Shown here piece by piece: positions 48,016 to 56,244 of a DNA stretch of 64,000 bases. Source of the stretch: Microbacterium sp. T2.11-28 (GTDB lineage: Bacteria; Actinomycetota; Actinomycetes; Actinomycetales; Microbacteriaceae); the NCBI RefSeq assembly GCF_950097975.1, contig NZ_CATNHF010000001.1:310001-374000 (forward strand), given 5' to 3'. Within the stretch, counting starts at the first letter, position 1. Every line of letters begins with the position of its first letter. A program made the position numbers and the translations under genes. The notes under the pieces are model-generated. The model was not told where the DNA came from. It saw only the letters and a list, made by a program, of their open reading frames with translations, and did not search any database.

Positions 48016-51000
48016 TCAGGACGGCACGTGCTCCCGGACGCGCTGCCCCACGACCGCCGAGACGCCGTCCTGCCGCATCGAGACGCCGTACAGGGCGTCG
48101 GCGATCTCCATCGTCCGCTTCTGGTGGGTGATGACGATCAGCTGACTGGAGGCGCGCAGCTGCTCGAAGACGCCGAGAAGCCGACCCAGATTCGCATCGT
48201 CGAGGGCGGCCTCGACCTCGTCGAGGATGTAGAAGGGACTCGGCCGCGCCTTGAAGATCGCCGTCAGGAGCGCCACGGCGGCCAGCGATCGCTCGCCACC
48301 GGACAGGAGCGACAGCCGCTCGATCTTCTTGCCCACCGGTCGCACGGACACCTCGATGCCGGTGGTGAGCGGATTGTCCGGGTCGGTGAGCGAGATGCTT
48401 CCCGAGCCTCCGGGGAACAGGATCGGGAACACCTCGCCGAACGCGACCTTCGTGTCCTCGAACGCCGCGAGGAAGATCGTCTGCATCCGCTCGTCGAGCT
48501 CTTCGATGATCGTGAGCAGATCGGCCCGGGTCTGGGTGAGGTCGGCCAGCTGCTCGGTGAGGAAGGCGTGGCGCTGCTCGAGCGCGGCGAACTCCTCCAG
48601 AGCCAGCGGATTCACCCGCCCGAGCTGAGCCAGCTTGCGCTCGGCGTCCTGCAGTCGACGCCGCTGCGCGGCGCGGTCGTAGGCCTCGCCGTCCTCCTCG
48701 CCCTCGGTGGGGATGAGCTGATCCGGACCATATTCCGAAATGAGAATGTCCTCGCTGAGACTGAGCTCGCTGCCCACCCTCTCGAGCAGGGAGGTGACGT
48801 GGAGGCGCTTCTCGTGCATCTGCAGCTCGAGCCCGTGGACGCTCTCCGTGAGGCCGCTCAGGCGTTCTCTGACCGACGCGTCCTGGGCGCGCAGGTCGAC
48901 CAGTTCGGCGGTGACGGCGCTGCGCGCCTGCTCGGCCAGCTGCAGCTCGACACGGGCCTGGGACACCGACCGATCCACGGAGTCGAGCAGTGGCGGCAGC
49001 TGCCCGGCGACCTCGGCGGCGATCTCCCGCTGCGCCCGGCGGAGGACCGCCCGCCGGGCCGCCTCCTCCGCGGCGGACCGCTCGCGCTCCCGCTGGCGCT
49101 CCAGCTGCACGACCCGGGCCTCCCCGGCGCGCACCCGCTCCTTCAGGGTCTCGACGTCGAGTCGCGCACGCATCTCGCCGTCGCGCGCCTGCTCCAGCTC
49201 GGCGAGCAGACCGTCGCGGGCGGAGGCGTCGAGGATGGGGCGGGGTGCGTCCTGGGCCCGCGCGAGTGCCTCCTCGGCCGTCCGCGCAGCCGCCTCGGCG
49301 TCGGCGACGGCGGACTGGGCCTGCCGCACCCCGGCCTCCAGTCGCTCGCATTCGGCGATCGCGGCCTCGTGGCGCACCGTCGCCCGGTTCACCTGCTCGC
49401 TGTGCGCGGCCAGCGCGGCGTCGTGCTCGCGCAGCGTCTGCAGCGACTCCCGCGTGCGCCGTCGCGCGTCGTCCCAGCCTGCCTGGGCGTCCGCGAGTGC
49501 CTCGCGGAGGGAGTCGGCGACGACCACGATCTCGCTCAGCCGGTCGGTCGCGGCATCGCGCTCCGCCGCGAGCTCCAGGCGGGAGCGTCCCGAGCCGGAG
49601 CCGGCGCGCACGGTGTACGCGGTGACGATCTCTCCGGCGCGGGTGACGAGGGTGACGGGCGACTCGTCGGCCGGGAGCTCGGCCGTCAGCGCGTGCGCCG
49701 CGGCCAGGTCGTCGACGATGTGCACCGACGCGAGCACGCCGCGCACACCGTCCGGAGCCGTCACGACCTCGAGCGCGGGGGTGGCGCCGGCGAGCACCCG
49801 CGGTGCAGGAACGGGCCCGCCGTCCGCGAGGGCGATGTCCACGGTGCCGAGATCTGCGTCCTGCGCGGTGCGCGCGACCTCGAGTGCGGACGCCAGATCG
49901 ACGACGAGCACCCCCTCGGCGAGTGAGCCGAGCGCCGCGGCGATCGCCGCCTCGTAGCCCGCGGTCACCTTGACGGCATCGCCGACGAGACCTCGGATAC
50001 CGTCCCCGCCGCGCTCGATCAGCGCCGCGGCGGCGTTGCGCACATCGAGCGCCCGCCCGAGCGCCGCAGCCTGAGCCGTGAGCGACTCCACCTCGCGCTC
50101 CGCGGCGTGCAGACGCTCGCGCAGCGCCGTGACCTGCGCCTCCGCCTCGCCCGCGTCGCGCTGCGCGCGCTCGTAGGCGGCGGCGAACTCGGCCGACGAC
50201 CCCTCCGGCACGAGCTCGGGCTCCACCCCGGCGAGAGCCTCCTCGGCGTCCACCCGTCGCTGCAGCGCCGCGTCGAGTGCGCGCTGCTGACGCTCGACGG
50301 CGCCGCGCACCGCCTCGAGGCGCGACGCGGCGGCCTCCGCCGAACCGCGCAGCGCGGTGAGTCGCATGTCGTGCTCGGAGACGAGGGCGCTCTGCGCCGC
50401 GATGTCCGCATCGAGCGCGTCGAGCTCGGCGCGGGCCCGGATGACGTCACGCGACGCTGCAGCGGCCGCGTCCTGAGCCGCGCCGAGCCCCGATGCGATC
50501 TCGTCGACGTCCACCCGCGCCTCGTCGATGCTCGCCTGGCTCACCGTCGCGACGTCGAGCGCGAGCTGTCCGTCGTCTTCGAGCAGCGCGAGCCGCTGAC
50601 CCGCCAGCGAGTACAGGCCGCGCAGCCGCTCCTGGACCTGCTCGAGCCCGAACGCGGCCGCACGTGCGCGATCGACCCCCTCGGAGCGCTGCTGTGCCTC
50701 CAGCGTGTCGATGCGCAGCTTGAGCTGCTCGGCCTGATCCTGCAGCACGATGCGCTCCGCATGCCGCTCGTGCTCGGTGCGCGCGTGGTCGGCGAGCTGC
50801 GTGCGCAGGGACACGAGCTCATCGGCATACAGACGCGCCTTCGCATCGCGCACGACCGCCGCGATCGTGGCCGCCTCTCGCGCGATCTCGGCCTGCTTGC
50901 CCAGCGGCTTGAGCTGACGACGCAGCTCGCCGGCGAGGTCGCTCAGCCGCATCAGGTTGGCTTCCATCGCGTCGAGCTTGCGGAGGGTCTTCTCCTTGCG

Positions 51001-51516
51001 GCGTCGATGCTTCAGGATCCCCGCGGCTTCCTCGATGAAGCCGCGGCGGTCCTCAGGACTGGCCTGGAGCACGCTGTCGAGCCGGCCCTGACCGACGATC
51101 ACGTGCATCTCCCGACCGAGGCCGGAGTCGCTGAGCAGCTCCTGCACGTCGAGCAGCCGGCAGGTCTCCCCGTTGATCGCGTACTCGCTGCTGCCGTTGC
51201 GGAAGAGGGTGCGGCTGATCGTGACCTCGCTGTAGGCGATCGGGAGCGCACCGTCGCTGTTGTCGATCGTCAGCTGCACCTCGGCGCGACCGAGCGGTCC
51301 GCGCGTTGCCGTGCCGGCGAAGATGACGTCCTCCATCTTCCCGCCACGGAGGGTCTTCACCCCCTGCTCCCCCATCACCCAGGCCAGGGCGTCGACGACG
51401 TTCGACTTGCCCGACCCGTTGGGTCCGACGATGCACGTGACGCCGGGCTCGAGGGCGAAAGTGGTCGGCTGCGCGAACGACTTGAAGCCTTTGAGCGTCA
51501 CGCTCTTCAGGTGCAT
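48016..51516 (-). CDS. smc: Chromosome segregation protein SMC
   Basis: 1166-residue condensin ATPase. It has an N-terminal Walker A GPNGSGKS at 31-38 and long coiled coils (about 165-480 and 660-1000). The hinge near 500-640 includes GLVGDAVKVTAGYEAAIAAALG. The C-terminal ABC signature LLSGGERSLAAVALL is followed by Walker B FYILDEVEAALDD. Normal length and complete. GGAGGA lies about 10 nt before the ATG. Scp partners are not in this window. Confidence 0.97.
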   Translation of the reverse strand: MHLKSVTLKGFKSFAQPTTFALEPGVTCIVGPNGSGKSNVVDALAWVMGEQGVKTLRGGKMEDVIFAGTATRGPLGRAEVQLTIDNSDGALPIAYSEVTISRTLFRNGSSEYAINGETCRLLDVQELLSDSGLGREMHVIVGQGRLDSVLQASPEDRRGFIEEAAGILKHRRRKEKTLRKLDAMEANLMRLSDLAGELRRQLKPLGKQAEIAREAATIAAVVRDAKARLYADELVSLRTQLADHARTEHERHAERIVLQDQAEQLKLRIDTLEAQQRSEGVDRARAAAFGLEQVQERLRGLYSLAGQRLALLEDDGQLALDVATVSQASIDEARVDVDEIASGLGAAQDAAAAASRDVIRARAELDALDADIAAQSALVSEHDMRLTALRGSAEAAASRLEAVRGAVERQQRALDAALQRRVDAEEALAGVEPELVPEGSSAEFAAAYERAQRDAGEAEAQVTALRERLHAAEREVESLTAQAAALGRALDVRNAAAALIERGGDGIRGLVGDAVKVTAGYEAAIAAALGSLAEGVLVVDLASALEVARTAQDADLGTVDIALADGGPVPAPRVLAGATPALEVVTAPDGVRGVLASVHIVDDLAAAHALTAELPADESPVTLVTRAGEIVTAYTVRAGSGSGRSRLELAAERDAATDRLSEIVVVADSLREALADAQAGWDDARRRTRESLQTLREHDAALAAHSEQVNRATVRHEAAIAECERLEAGVRQAQSAVADAEAAARTAEEALARAQDAPRPILDASARDGLLAELEQARDGEMRARLDVETLKERVRAGEARVVQLERQRERERSAAEEAARRAVLRRAQREIAAEVAGQLPPLLDSVDRSVSQARVELQLAEQARSAVTAELVDLRAQDASVRERLSGLTESVHGLELQMHEKRLHVTSLLERVGSELSLSEDILISEYGPDQLIPTEGEEDGEAYDRAAQRRRLQDAERKLAQLGRVNPLALEEFAALEQRHAFLTEQLADLTQTRADLLTIIEELDERMQTIFLAAFEDTKVAFGEVFPILFPGGSGSISLTDPDNPLTTGIEVSVRPVGKKIERLSLLSGGERSLAAVALLTAIFKARPSPFYILDEVEAALDDANLGRLLGVFEQLRASSQLIVITHQKRTMEIADALYGVSMRQDGVSAVVGQRVREHVPS

Positions 51517-51576
51517 GGGCGGTCGTCCTCCGTCAGGTGTCGCGCAGCTGTCGCGACCACGCTACCGGCACCGCGC

Positions 51577-51606
51577 TTGACGGCGGCGCCAGCCACGCGC
51601 TATCGT
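51577..51606 (+). promoter_or_regulatory. Sigma70-like promoter TTGACG-18-TATCGT
   Basis: The -35 TTGACG (51577-51582), 18-bp spacer and -10 TATCGT (51601-51606) are the best consensus match I see in the window. They lie in the smc upstream gap, pointing to the plus-strand small-peptide/GNAT genes. A start near 51613 gives a 30-nt leader before the peptide's ATG. Confidence 0.6.
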
Positions 51607-51644
51607 CACTCTCCGCGTCAGAAGTTGAGAAAGGAGGTCCCGAA

Positions 51645-51749
51645 ATGATGCACATGAACACCACCGGAGGAATGACTCCGCGTCTCGCGTGCGCCGGGAC
51701 CATCTCCTTCGGCGCCTTCCAGAACACGCGTACGCACGCGTTCATCTGA
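51645..51749 (+). CDS. 34-residue leader-type peptide
   Basis: A short ORF (Met-Met-His-Met-Asn-Thr-Thr start, ending NTRTHAFI) with an almost perfect AAAGGAGGT Shine-Dalgarno 6 nt upstream. That is the strongest ribosome-binding site in the window and hard to explain for a chance ORF. No signal peptide or known domain. Alternative tandem ATGs at 51648 and 51654 are in frame. It precedes an RNA stretch with competing hairpins, as leader peptides in ribosome-mediated attenuation do. A secreted or modified peptide is the other option. Confidence 0.6.
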   Translation: MMHMNTTGGMTPRLACAGTISFGAFQNTRTHAFI

Positions 51750-51750
51750 T

Positions 51751-51842
51751 CCCCGCAGGGGACGAGTCTGCCCGTTACCGGGCTCGATGACCGTTTCCTG
51801 CCCGGGCTGATCCGTCGCCCGTCCCCTCGTGCTGCGGCACGA
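51751..51842 (+). ncRNA. Candidate attenuator/leader RNA with mutually exclusive hairpins
   Basis: Closing stem of 8 bp: 51757-51764 with 51820-51827. Inside it, GCCCG at 51770-51774 pairs with CGGGC at 51779-51783 (UUAC loop). The same CGGGC can instead pair, as 6 bp, with 51800-51805. A small CCCC-GCA-GGGG hairpin (51751-51761) competes with the closing stem. A further 6-bp hairpin is at 51827-51842. It begins one base after the peptide's stop. No U-run follows, so termination would be Rho-type or control translational. Confidence 0.45.
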
Positions 51843-51892
51843 TCTCCGCCGCTCTCTCGGCATCCACCCCTTTTCAGCGAAAGCACACTCTC

Positions 51893-52153
51893 ATGAACAC
51901 TCTCACCGCGCCGCAGCGCTCGGACCGTCGGCGATCCGACGACACCGTCCCGCTGTCGCATCTCCCGCTGCAGGACCGCACCCCGCGGACTGCTCTGCCC
52001 GATCGCGTCGCCCTGCGCGTGGCCCTGGCGCTCCTGCTGTGGAGCACCCGGCCGCAGCTGCAGACCACCGCGACCGCGCGTCGCGCCCAGCGCGACCGCG
52101 CAACCCGGGAGCTGGACTGGCAGCTGCGCTGCCACCGACTCCCCCACCTGTGA
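51893..52153 (+). CDS. Small basic/amphipathic protein, function unknown
   Basis: 86 residues: a polar basic N-terminus (PQRSDRRRSDD), a central hydrophobic run (ALRVALALLLW, about 41-51) and an Arg-rich C-terminal helix (ARRAQRDRATRELDWQLR). One short possible membrane-associating segment; no family recognised. The Shine-Dalgarno is poor, so translation may depend on the upstream RNA region. It lies 91 nt before the first GNAT gene on the same strand. Confidence 0.45.
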   Translation: MNTLTAPQRSDRRRSDDTVPLSHLPLQDRTPRTALPDRVALRVALALLLWSTRPQLQTTATARRAQRDRATRELDWQLRCHRLPHL

Positions 52154-52244
52154 TGCGGGTGCCGGTGCTCCGAAGGCCACACGACCACGGACGCACCGGC
52201 ATCCGCCCTCTCACCTCTTCACTTCTGACGAACGGATCACCATC

Positions 52245-53330
52245 ATGACCACCATCAACGGACTCGACGTCGAGTTCCGCCCGCTCACGATCCCCGCGCA
52301 CATCGGCGACGACGACGCCACCGACTTCATCGAGATGACTCGTGTGCGAAACGCCGTGTACGCCGAGATCGGCGGCAACGACGACGACGCCCTCACTCCC
52401 ACCGAACTCCTGCCTCACTATCAGCCCGACCCCGACGAGACGCGTCTCAGCTGGATGGTCGTCGCCGACGGCGCGGTCGTGGGCCGGGTGGGTGTCGACA
52501 TCCCGCACGAGGAGGGGTCCCGCTCGGCCTACTGGCTGATCGAACTGCTCCGCTCGCATCAGGGCCGAGGCATCGGCACCGCGGCGTACCCGCTCGTCGA
52601 GCGGGCGGCCCGGGAGCACGGCCGGACGGTGCTGCAGTCCTGGGCGCAGCACGCCGAAGCAGACGGCCCGCGGCTGAGCGCGCCGACCGGCTTCGGCACG
52701 ATCCCGCGCGATCGCGCCGCGCGGTTCTATCTCTCGCAGGGCTACGTGCTCGAGCAGATCGAGCGTCGCAGCGACCTCGATCTCGTGGCGAGCGCACCGA
52801 CCGTCGAGCGCCTGCTCGCGGATGCGGAGCGCGCCGCCGCGGGATACCGGATCGTGCAGTGGTCGCCGCCGACCCCCGCCGAGCACGTCGCCGGATTCGC
52901 CTGGATGAAGTCCCGCATGTCGACGGATGCACCGGCGGCCGGGATGGAGTTCGACGAGCAGGCGTGGGATGCCGACCGGGTGGCACGCCACGATCGCCGC
53001 TGGCTCGACGGCGGCATGACGGTGCTCGTGACCGCCGCCCAGCACATCGCGACCGGCGACCTGGTCGCCTTCAACGAGCTCAGCATCGGCGCGGACGGCA
53101 CACGGCCGACCAACCAGGAGGACACCCTCGTCCTCAAGGAGCACCGGGGCCATCGGCTGGGACAGCTCGTCAAGTGCGCAGCTCTCAAGACCTGGCGGGA
53201 CATCGCCCCCCGCTCACCGAAGGTCATCACCTACAACGCGGAGGAGAACCGTCCCATGCTGGACATCAACGAGGCGATCGGCTTCCGCCCGGTCGCGTAC
53301 GAGGGCGCGTGGAAGAAGGTGCTCTCATGA
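52245..53330 (+). CDS. Double-GNAT acetyltransferase, paralogue 1
   Basis: 361 residues with two GNAT-type halves. The first has the acetyl-CoA loop QGRGIGTAAYPL (106-117), preceded by WMVVADGAVVGRVGVDI. The second has EHRGHRLGQLVK (299-310) and closes with TYNAEENRPMLDINEAIGF. Two-domain GNATs include MshD and antibiotic acetyltransferases, but the substrate here is not evident. Its stop overlaps the next paralogue's start (ATGA). A plain ATG start with weak Shine-Dalgarno; expression probably depends on the upstream promoter at 51577. Confidence 0.8.
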   Translation: MTTINGLDVEFRPLTIPAHIGDDDATDFIEMTRVRNAVYAEIGGNDDDALTPTELLPHYQPDPDETRLSWMVVADGAVVGRVGVDIPHEEGSRSAYWLIELLRSHQGRGIGTAAYPLVERAAREHGRTVLQSWAQHAEADGPRLSAPTGFGTIPRDRAARFYLSQGYVLEQIERRSDLDLVASAPTVERLLADAERAAAGYRIVQWSPPTPAEHVAGFAWMKSRMSTDAPAAGMEFDEQAWDADRVARHDRRWLDGGMTVLVTAAQHIATGDLVAFNELSIGADGTRPTNQEDTLVLKEHRGHRLGQLVKCAALKTWRDIAPRSPKVITYNAEENRPMLDINEAIGFRPVAYEGAWKKVLS

Positions 53331-54409
53331 CCGTCGAGACGCTGAGCGTCGAGCGGGTGGCGGTGCCGCACGCGATCACGGACGCCGAGGCACGCGACTT
53401 CGTCGACATGATCGAGGTCTTCAACCGCGGCGTGGAGTACGACATCGGCCTCGACCACCTGCGGTGGGAGCCGACGGAGATGCTGCCGTCGTGGCTCGAC
53501 CAGCGCTACATCGCCCGCGGGGGCCACCTCGTGCGGCGCAACGGCGAACCGGTCGGCGCCCTGCAGTGGAGCATGTCTCGGGAGGACGGCGCCCGCAACC
53601 TCGAGTTCGATCTCCTGACCGCGCCCGAGGGCCGCGGGCACGGCGTCGAGGAGCTGCTGATGCGGCGGCTGATCGACGATGCGCGGGAAGCGGGACGGAC
53701 ATCGTTGCAGACCTTCTCCCTCCACCGGGTCGACGCTCCCGGCGAGCGGCTCGACGCGCCGACGGGCTTCGGCAGCGTGCCGCGGGACGAATGGTCGCGG
53801 TTCTTCCTGGACCACGGCTTCGTGCTGCAGCAGGTCGAGCGCAACAGTGCGTTCGACCTGCGCGGATCGTTGGCGGACGTCCGCCGGATGCTCGATGAGG
53901 CGCTCGCCCACGCCGGCGCCGACTACCGCGTGGTGACCTGGACGGGCGCCACCCCCGAGGAGCACCGCGAGGCCTACGCGTACATCCTGTCGCGCATGTC
54001 GACCGACGTGCCGATGGGCGACCTCGATCTGCCGGAGGAGACGTGGGACGTCGAGCGGGTCGTGCATCGGGATCGGCGACTGGCCGCGGGCGGGCTCCTC
54101 ATCGCAGTGGCAGCCGTCGAGCACATCCCGACCGGACGCCTCGTCGCGTACAACGAGCTGGGCATCGGGGAGGACCGCACGCGCCCGACGAATCAGTGGG
54201 GAACCCTCGTCGTCACCGAGCACCGGGGACGGCGGCTCGGGACCATTGTGAAGTGCGCCAATCTGCTGCGGTGGGCGGAGCTCGTCCCGACCTCCCCCTT
54301 CGTCTCGACGTTCAACGCCGAGGAGAACCGTCCCATGCTCGATGTGAATGAGGCGATCGGCTTCGCGCCGCTGACCGTGGCGGGAGCGTGGCAGCGCGTG
54401 CTCGAGTGA
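53327..54409 (+). CDS. Double-GNAT acetyltransferase, paralogue 2
   Basis: 360 residues, collinear with the preceding gene; for example the C-terminal FNAEENRPMLDVNEAIGF is nearly identical. In the first half the acetyl-CoA loop reads EGRGHGVEELLMRR (101-114), where the last loop Gly/Ala is lost, so that site may be weakened. The second site is EHRGRRLGTIVKC (298-310). Tandem duplication followed by divergence is the simplest reading. It ends 9 nt before the convergent mutM stop. Confidence 0.8.
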   Translation: MTVETLSVERVAVPHAITDAEARDFVDMIEVFNRGVEYDIGLDHLRWEPTEMLPSWLDQRYIARGGHLVRRNGEPVGALQWSMSREDGARNLEFDLLTAPEGRGHGVEELLMRRLIDDAREAGRTSLQTFSLHRVDAPGERLDAPTGFGSVPRDEWSRFFLDHGFVLQQVERNSAFDLRGSLADVRRMLDEALAHAGADYRVVTWTGATPEEHREAYAYILSRMSTDVPMGDLDLPEETWDVERVVHRDRRLAAGGLLIAVAAVEHIPTGRLVAYNELGIGEDRTRPTNQWGTLVVTEHRGRRLGTIVKCANLLRWAELVPTSPFVSTFNAEENRPMLDVNEAIGFAPLTVAGAWQRVLE

Positions 54410-54418
54410 GGACGGGGA

Positions 54419-55333
54419 TCAGCGTCGGCGCTGACAGTGGGGGCAGTAGTGGCTCGACCGGTTCGTGAAGGACACGCGGACGATCGGCCGGCCGCAGCGC
54501 GGGCACGGCTCGCCGGTCCGGCCGTAGGCCCGCAGCGAGTGGGCGAAGTACCCCGCCTGCCCGTTGACGTTGACGTACTGGGCGTCGAAGCTCGTGCCGC
54601 CCTCGGCCAGGGCGCGTTCGAGGACGATCCTCACCTCCTCCAGCAGCCGGTTCACGGTGCGCGCCGGCAGGGCCGAGGCGGCCGTCTCCGGGTGGATCCG
54701 TGCGGCCCACAGCGACTCGTCGGCATAGATGTTGCCGATGCCGCTCACGACGGTCTGGTCGAGGAGCACGCGCTTGATGGCGGAGGCGGTGCGCGCCAAG
54801 CGGGTGCGGAAGAGGCCGTCGTCGAAGGCGGGGTCGAGCGGATCGCGGGCGATGTGGGCCACCTGCGACGGTGTCGCCGCAGCGTCCGTTCCCCAGCCTC
54901 CGGGCGCACCGTCGGAGGTCGGGGTCAGACGGTCCACCGCCAGCGAGCCGAAGGTACGCTGATCGGCGAAGACGACATCGAGCTCGCCGTGCGCGGAGTG
55001 GACGACGTGCAGCCGGATGCGCTCGTGCCGCTCGGCGGCGGACCCGGGCGAACGCAGCAGCAGCTGGCCGCTCATGCCCAGGTGCGCCACGATCGCCTCG
55101 CCTTCGCCCTCGCGATCGCGGTCGTCGTCGGCCAGCGGCAGCCACAGGAACTTGCCGCGCCGGGCTGCGGCGACGACACGTCGACCGGAGACCGCAGCCT
55201 CGAACGACGCCGGGTCGCCGACGTGACGCGTCAGCGCGCGCGGATCGAACACGTCGGCGCCGAGGATGGTGGCGCCCGTGACGGCGGGTGCGAGGCCGGC
55301 GCGGACGACCTCGACCTCGGGGAGCTCAGGCAC
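54419..55333 (-). CDS. mutM: Formamidopyrimidine-DNA glycosylase (Fpg)
   Basis: Excises 8-oxoguanine and cleaves the abasic site. The 304 residues start PELPEVE with catalytic Pro2 and Glu3. They contain the beta-elimination Lys in ARRGKFLWLPL, the H2TH helix region VVSGIGNIYADESLW, and a C-terminal zinc finger CPRCG...CPHCQ. The GTG start overlaps the end of rnc by 8 nt. Last gene of the coaD-to-mutM run. Confidence 0.96.
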   Translation of the reverse strand: MPELPEVEVVRAGLAPAVTGATILGADVFDPRALTRHVGDPASFEAAVSGRRVVAAARRGKFLWLPLADDDRDREGEGEAIVAHLGMSGQLLLRSPGSAAERHERIRLHVVHSAHGELDVVFADQRTFGSLAVDRLTPTSDGAPGGWGTDAAATPSQVAHIARDPLDPAFDDGLFRTRLARTASAIKRVLLDQTVVSGIGNIYADESLWAARIHPETAASALPARTVNRLLEEVRIVLERALAEGGTSFDAQYVNVNGQAGYFAHSLRAYGRTGEPCPRCGRPIVRVSFTNRSSHYCPHCQRRR

Positions 55334-56018
55334 GCGCGGAGAGCTCGCGCCAGACGGCGAGGGCTCCCGCCATCTCCGCCTGCTTCTTGCTCGAGCCCGA
55401 TCCGGTGCAGGACACCTCGCCCACCGACACGGTCGCCGTGAAGCGGCGGTGATGATCCGGTCCCTCCGCGGTGACCGTGTACACGGGCGGCGCGAGGCTC
55501 AGCCGTGCGGCGAGCTCCTGCAGGCTGGTCTTCGGGTCCATCGCCGCGCCGTAGCGCTCCGGGTCGGTCATGAGCGGCTCGAGGAGCCGCAGGACCAGTG
55601 CGGTCGCCGCCTCGGGGCCCGCGGAGAGGAACGTCGCGCCGAACACCGCCTCCATCGTGTCGGCCAGGATGGAGTCCTTGTCCCGTCCGCCGGTCTGGTC
55701 CTCACCGCGTCCGAGACGCAGGTGCGAGCCGAGCTCGATGCTCCGGGCGACCTCGGCCAGGGCGACGGTCGAGACGACGCTGGCCCGGCGCTTCGCCAGC
55801 GAGCCCTCGTCCAGCTGCGGGTGCCGCGTGAAGAGGTGGACGGTGACGGCCTGCCCCAGGATCGAGTCGCCGAGGAACTCGAGGCGCTCGTTGTGCGGGA
55901 TGCCGCCGTTCTCGTACGCGAAGGACCGATGCGTCAGCGCGAGCGACAGAAGCTCGGGGTCGATATCGACCCCGAGCTTGTCGGCGAGCACCGAGTGCTC
56001 GATGAAGACGTCCGTCAC
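55326..56018 (-). CDS. rnc: Ribonuclease III
   Basis: Cuts double-stranded RNA in rRNA and mRNA maturation. It has 230 residues: the signature NERLEFLGDSILG, the second acidic patch DTMEAVFGATFL, and a C-terminal dsRBD with YTVTAEGPDHHRRF and GSSKKQAEMAGALAVW. GTG at 56018 follows the rpmF stop by 14 nt; the upstream open frame is the shadow of rpmF. Confidence 0.96.
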   Translation of the reverse strand: MTDVFIEHSVLADKLGVDIDPELLSLALTHRSFAYENGGIPHNERLEFLGDSILGQAVTVHLFTRHPQLDEGSLAKRRASVVSTVALAEVARSIELGSHLRLGRGEDQTGGRDKDSILADTMEAVFGATFLSAGPEAATALVLRLLEPLMTDPERYGAAMDPKTSLQELAARLSLAPPVYTVTAEGPDHHRRFTATVSVGEVSCTGSGSSKKQAEMAGALAVWRELSARA

Positions 56019-56032
56019 GACGTGACCGTCGT

Positions 56033-56242
56033 TCAGACGTCGGCGACCTTGCGGCCCTTGTACTCGAGGAACAGCTCGGTACCCTGCGAGTCGGTGACGA
56101 CCTTCGCCTGGTGCGGACGGCTGTAGACGACCTTGCCGTTCTCGACGGTCTTGACGAGCGCGGGGGCCTCGGCCTTCCACTGCGCACGGCGCGAACGCGT
56201 GTTGGAGCGGGAGACCTTCCGCTTCGGGGGGTTACCTGCCAT
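56033..56242 (-). CDS. rpmF: 50S ribosomal protein L32
   Basis: 69 residues beginning AGNPPKRKVSRSNTRSRRAQWKA, typical of L32. The Cys zinc ligands found in some L32 proteins are absent, so this is the zinc-independent form. ATG at 56242 directly follows the DUF177 stop at 56245. The coaD-DUF177-rpmF-rnc-mutM order is usual. Confidence 0.95.
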   Translation of the reverse strand: MAGNPPKRKVSRSNTRSRRAQWKAEAPALVKTVENGKVVYSRPHQAKVVTDSQGTELFLEYKGRKVADV

Positions 56243-56244
56243 GG

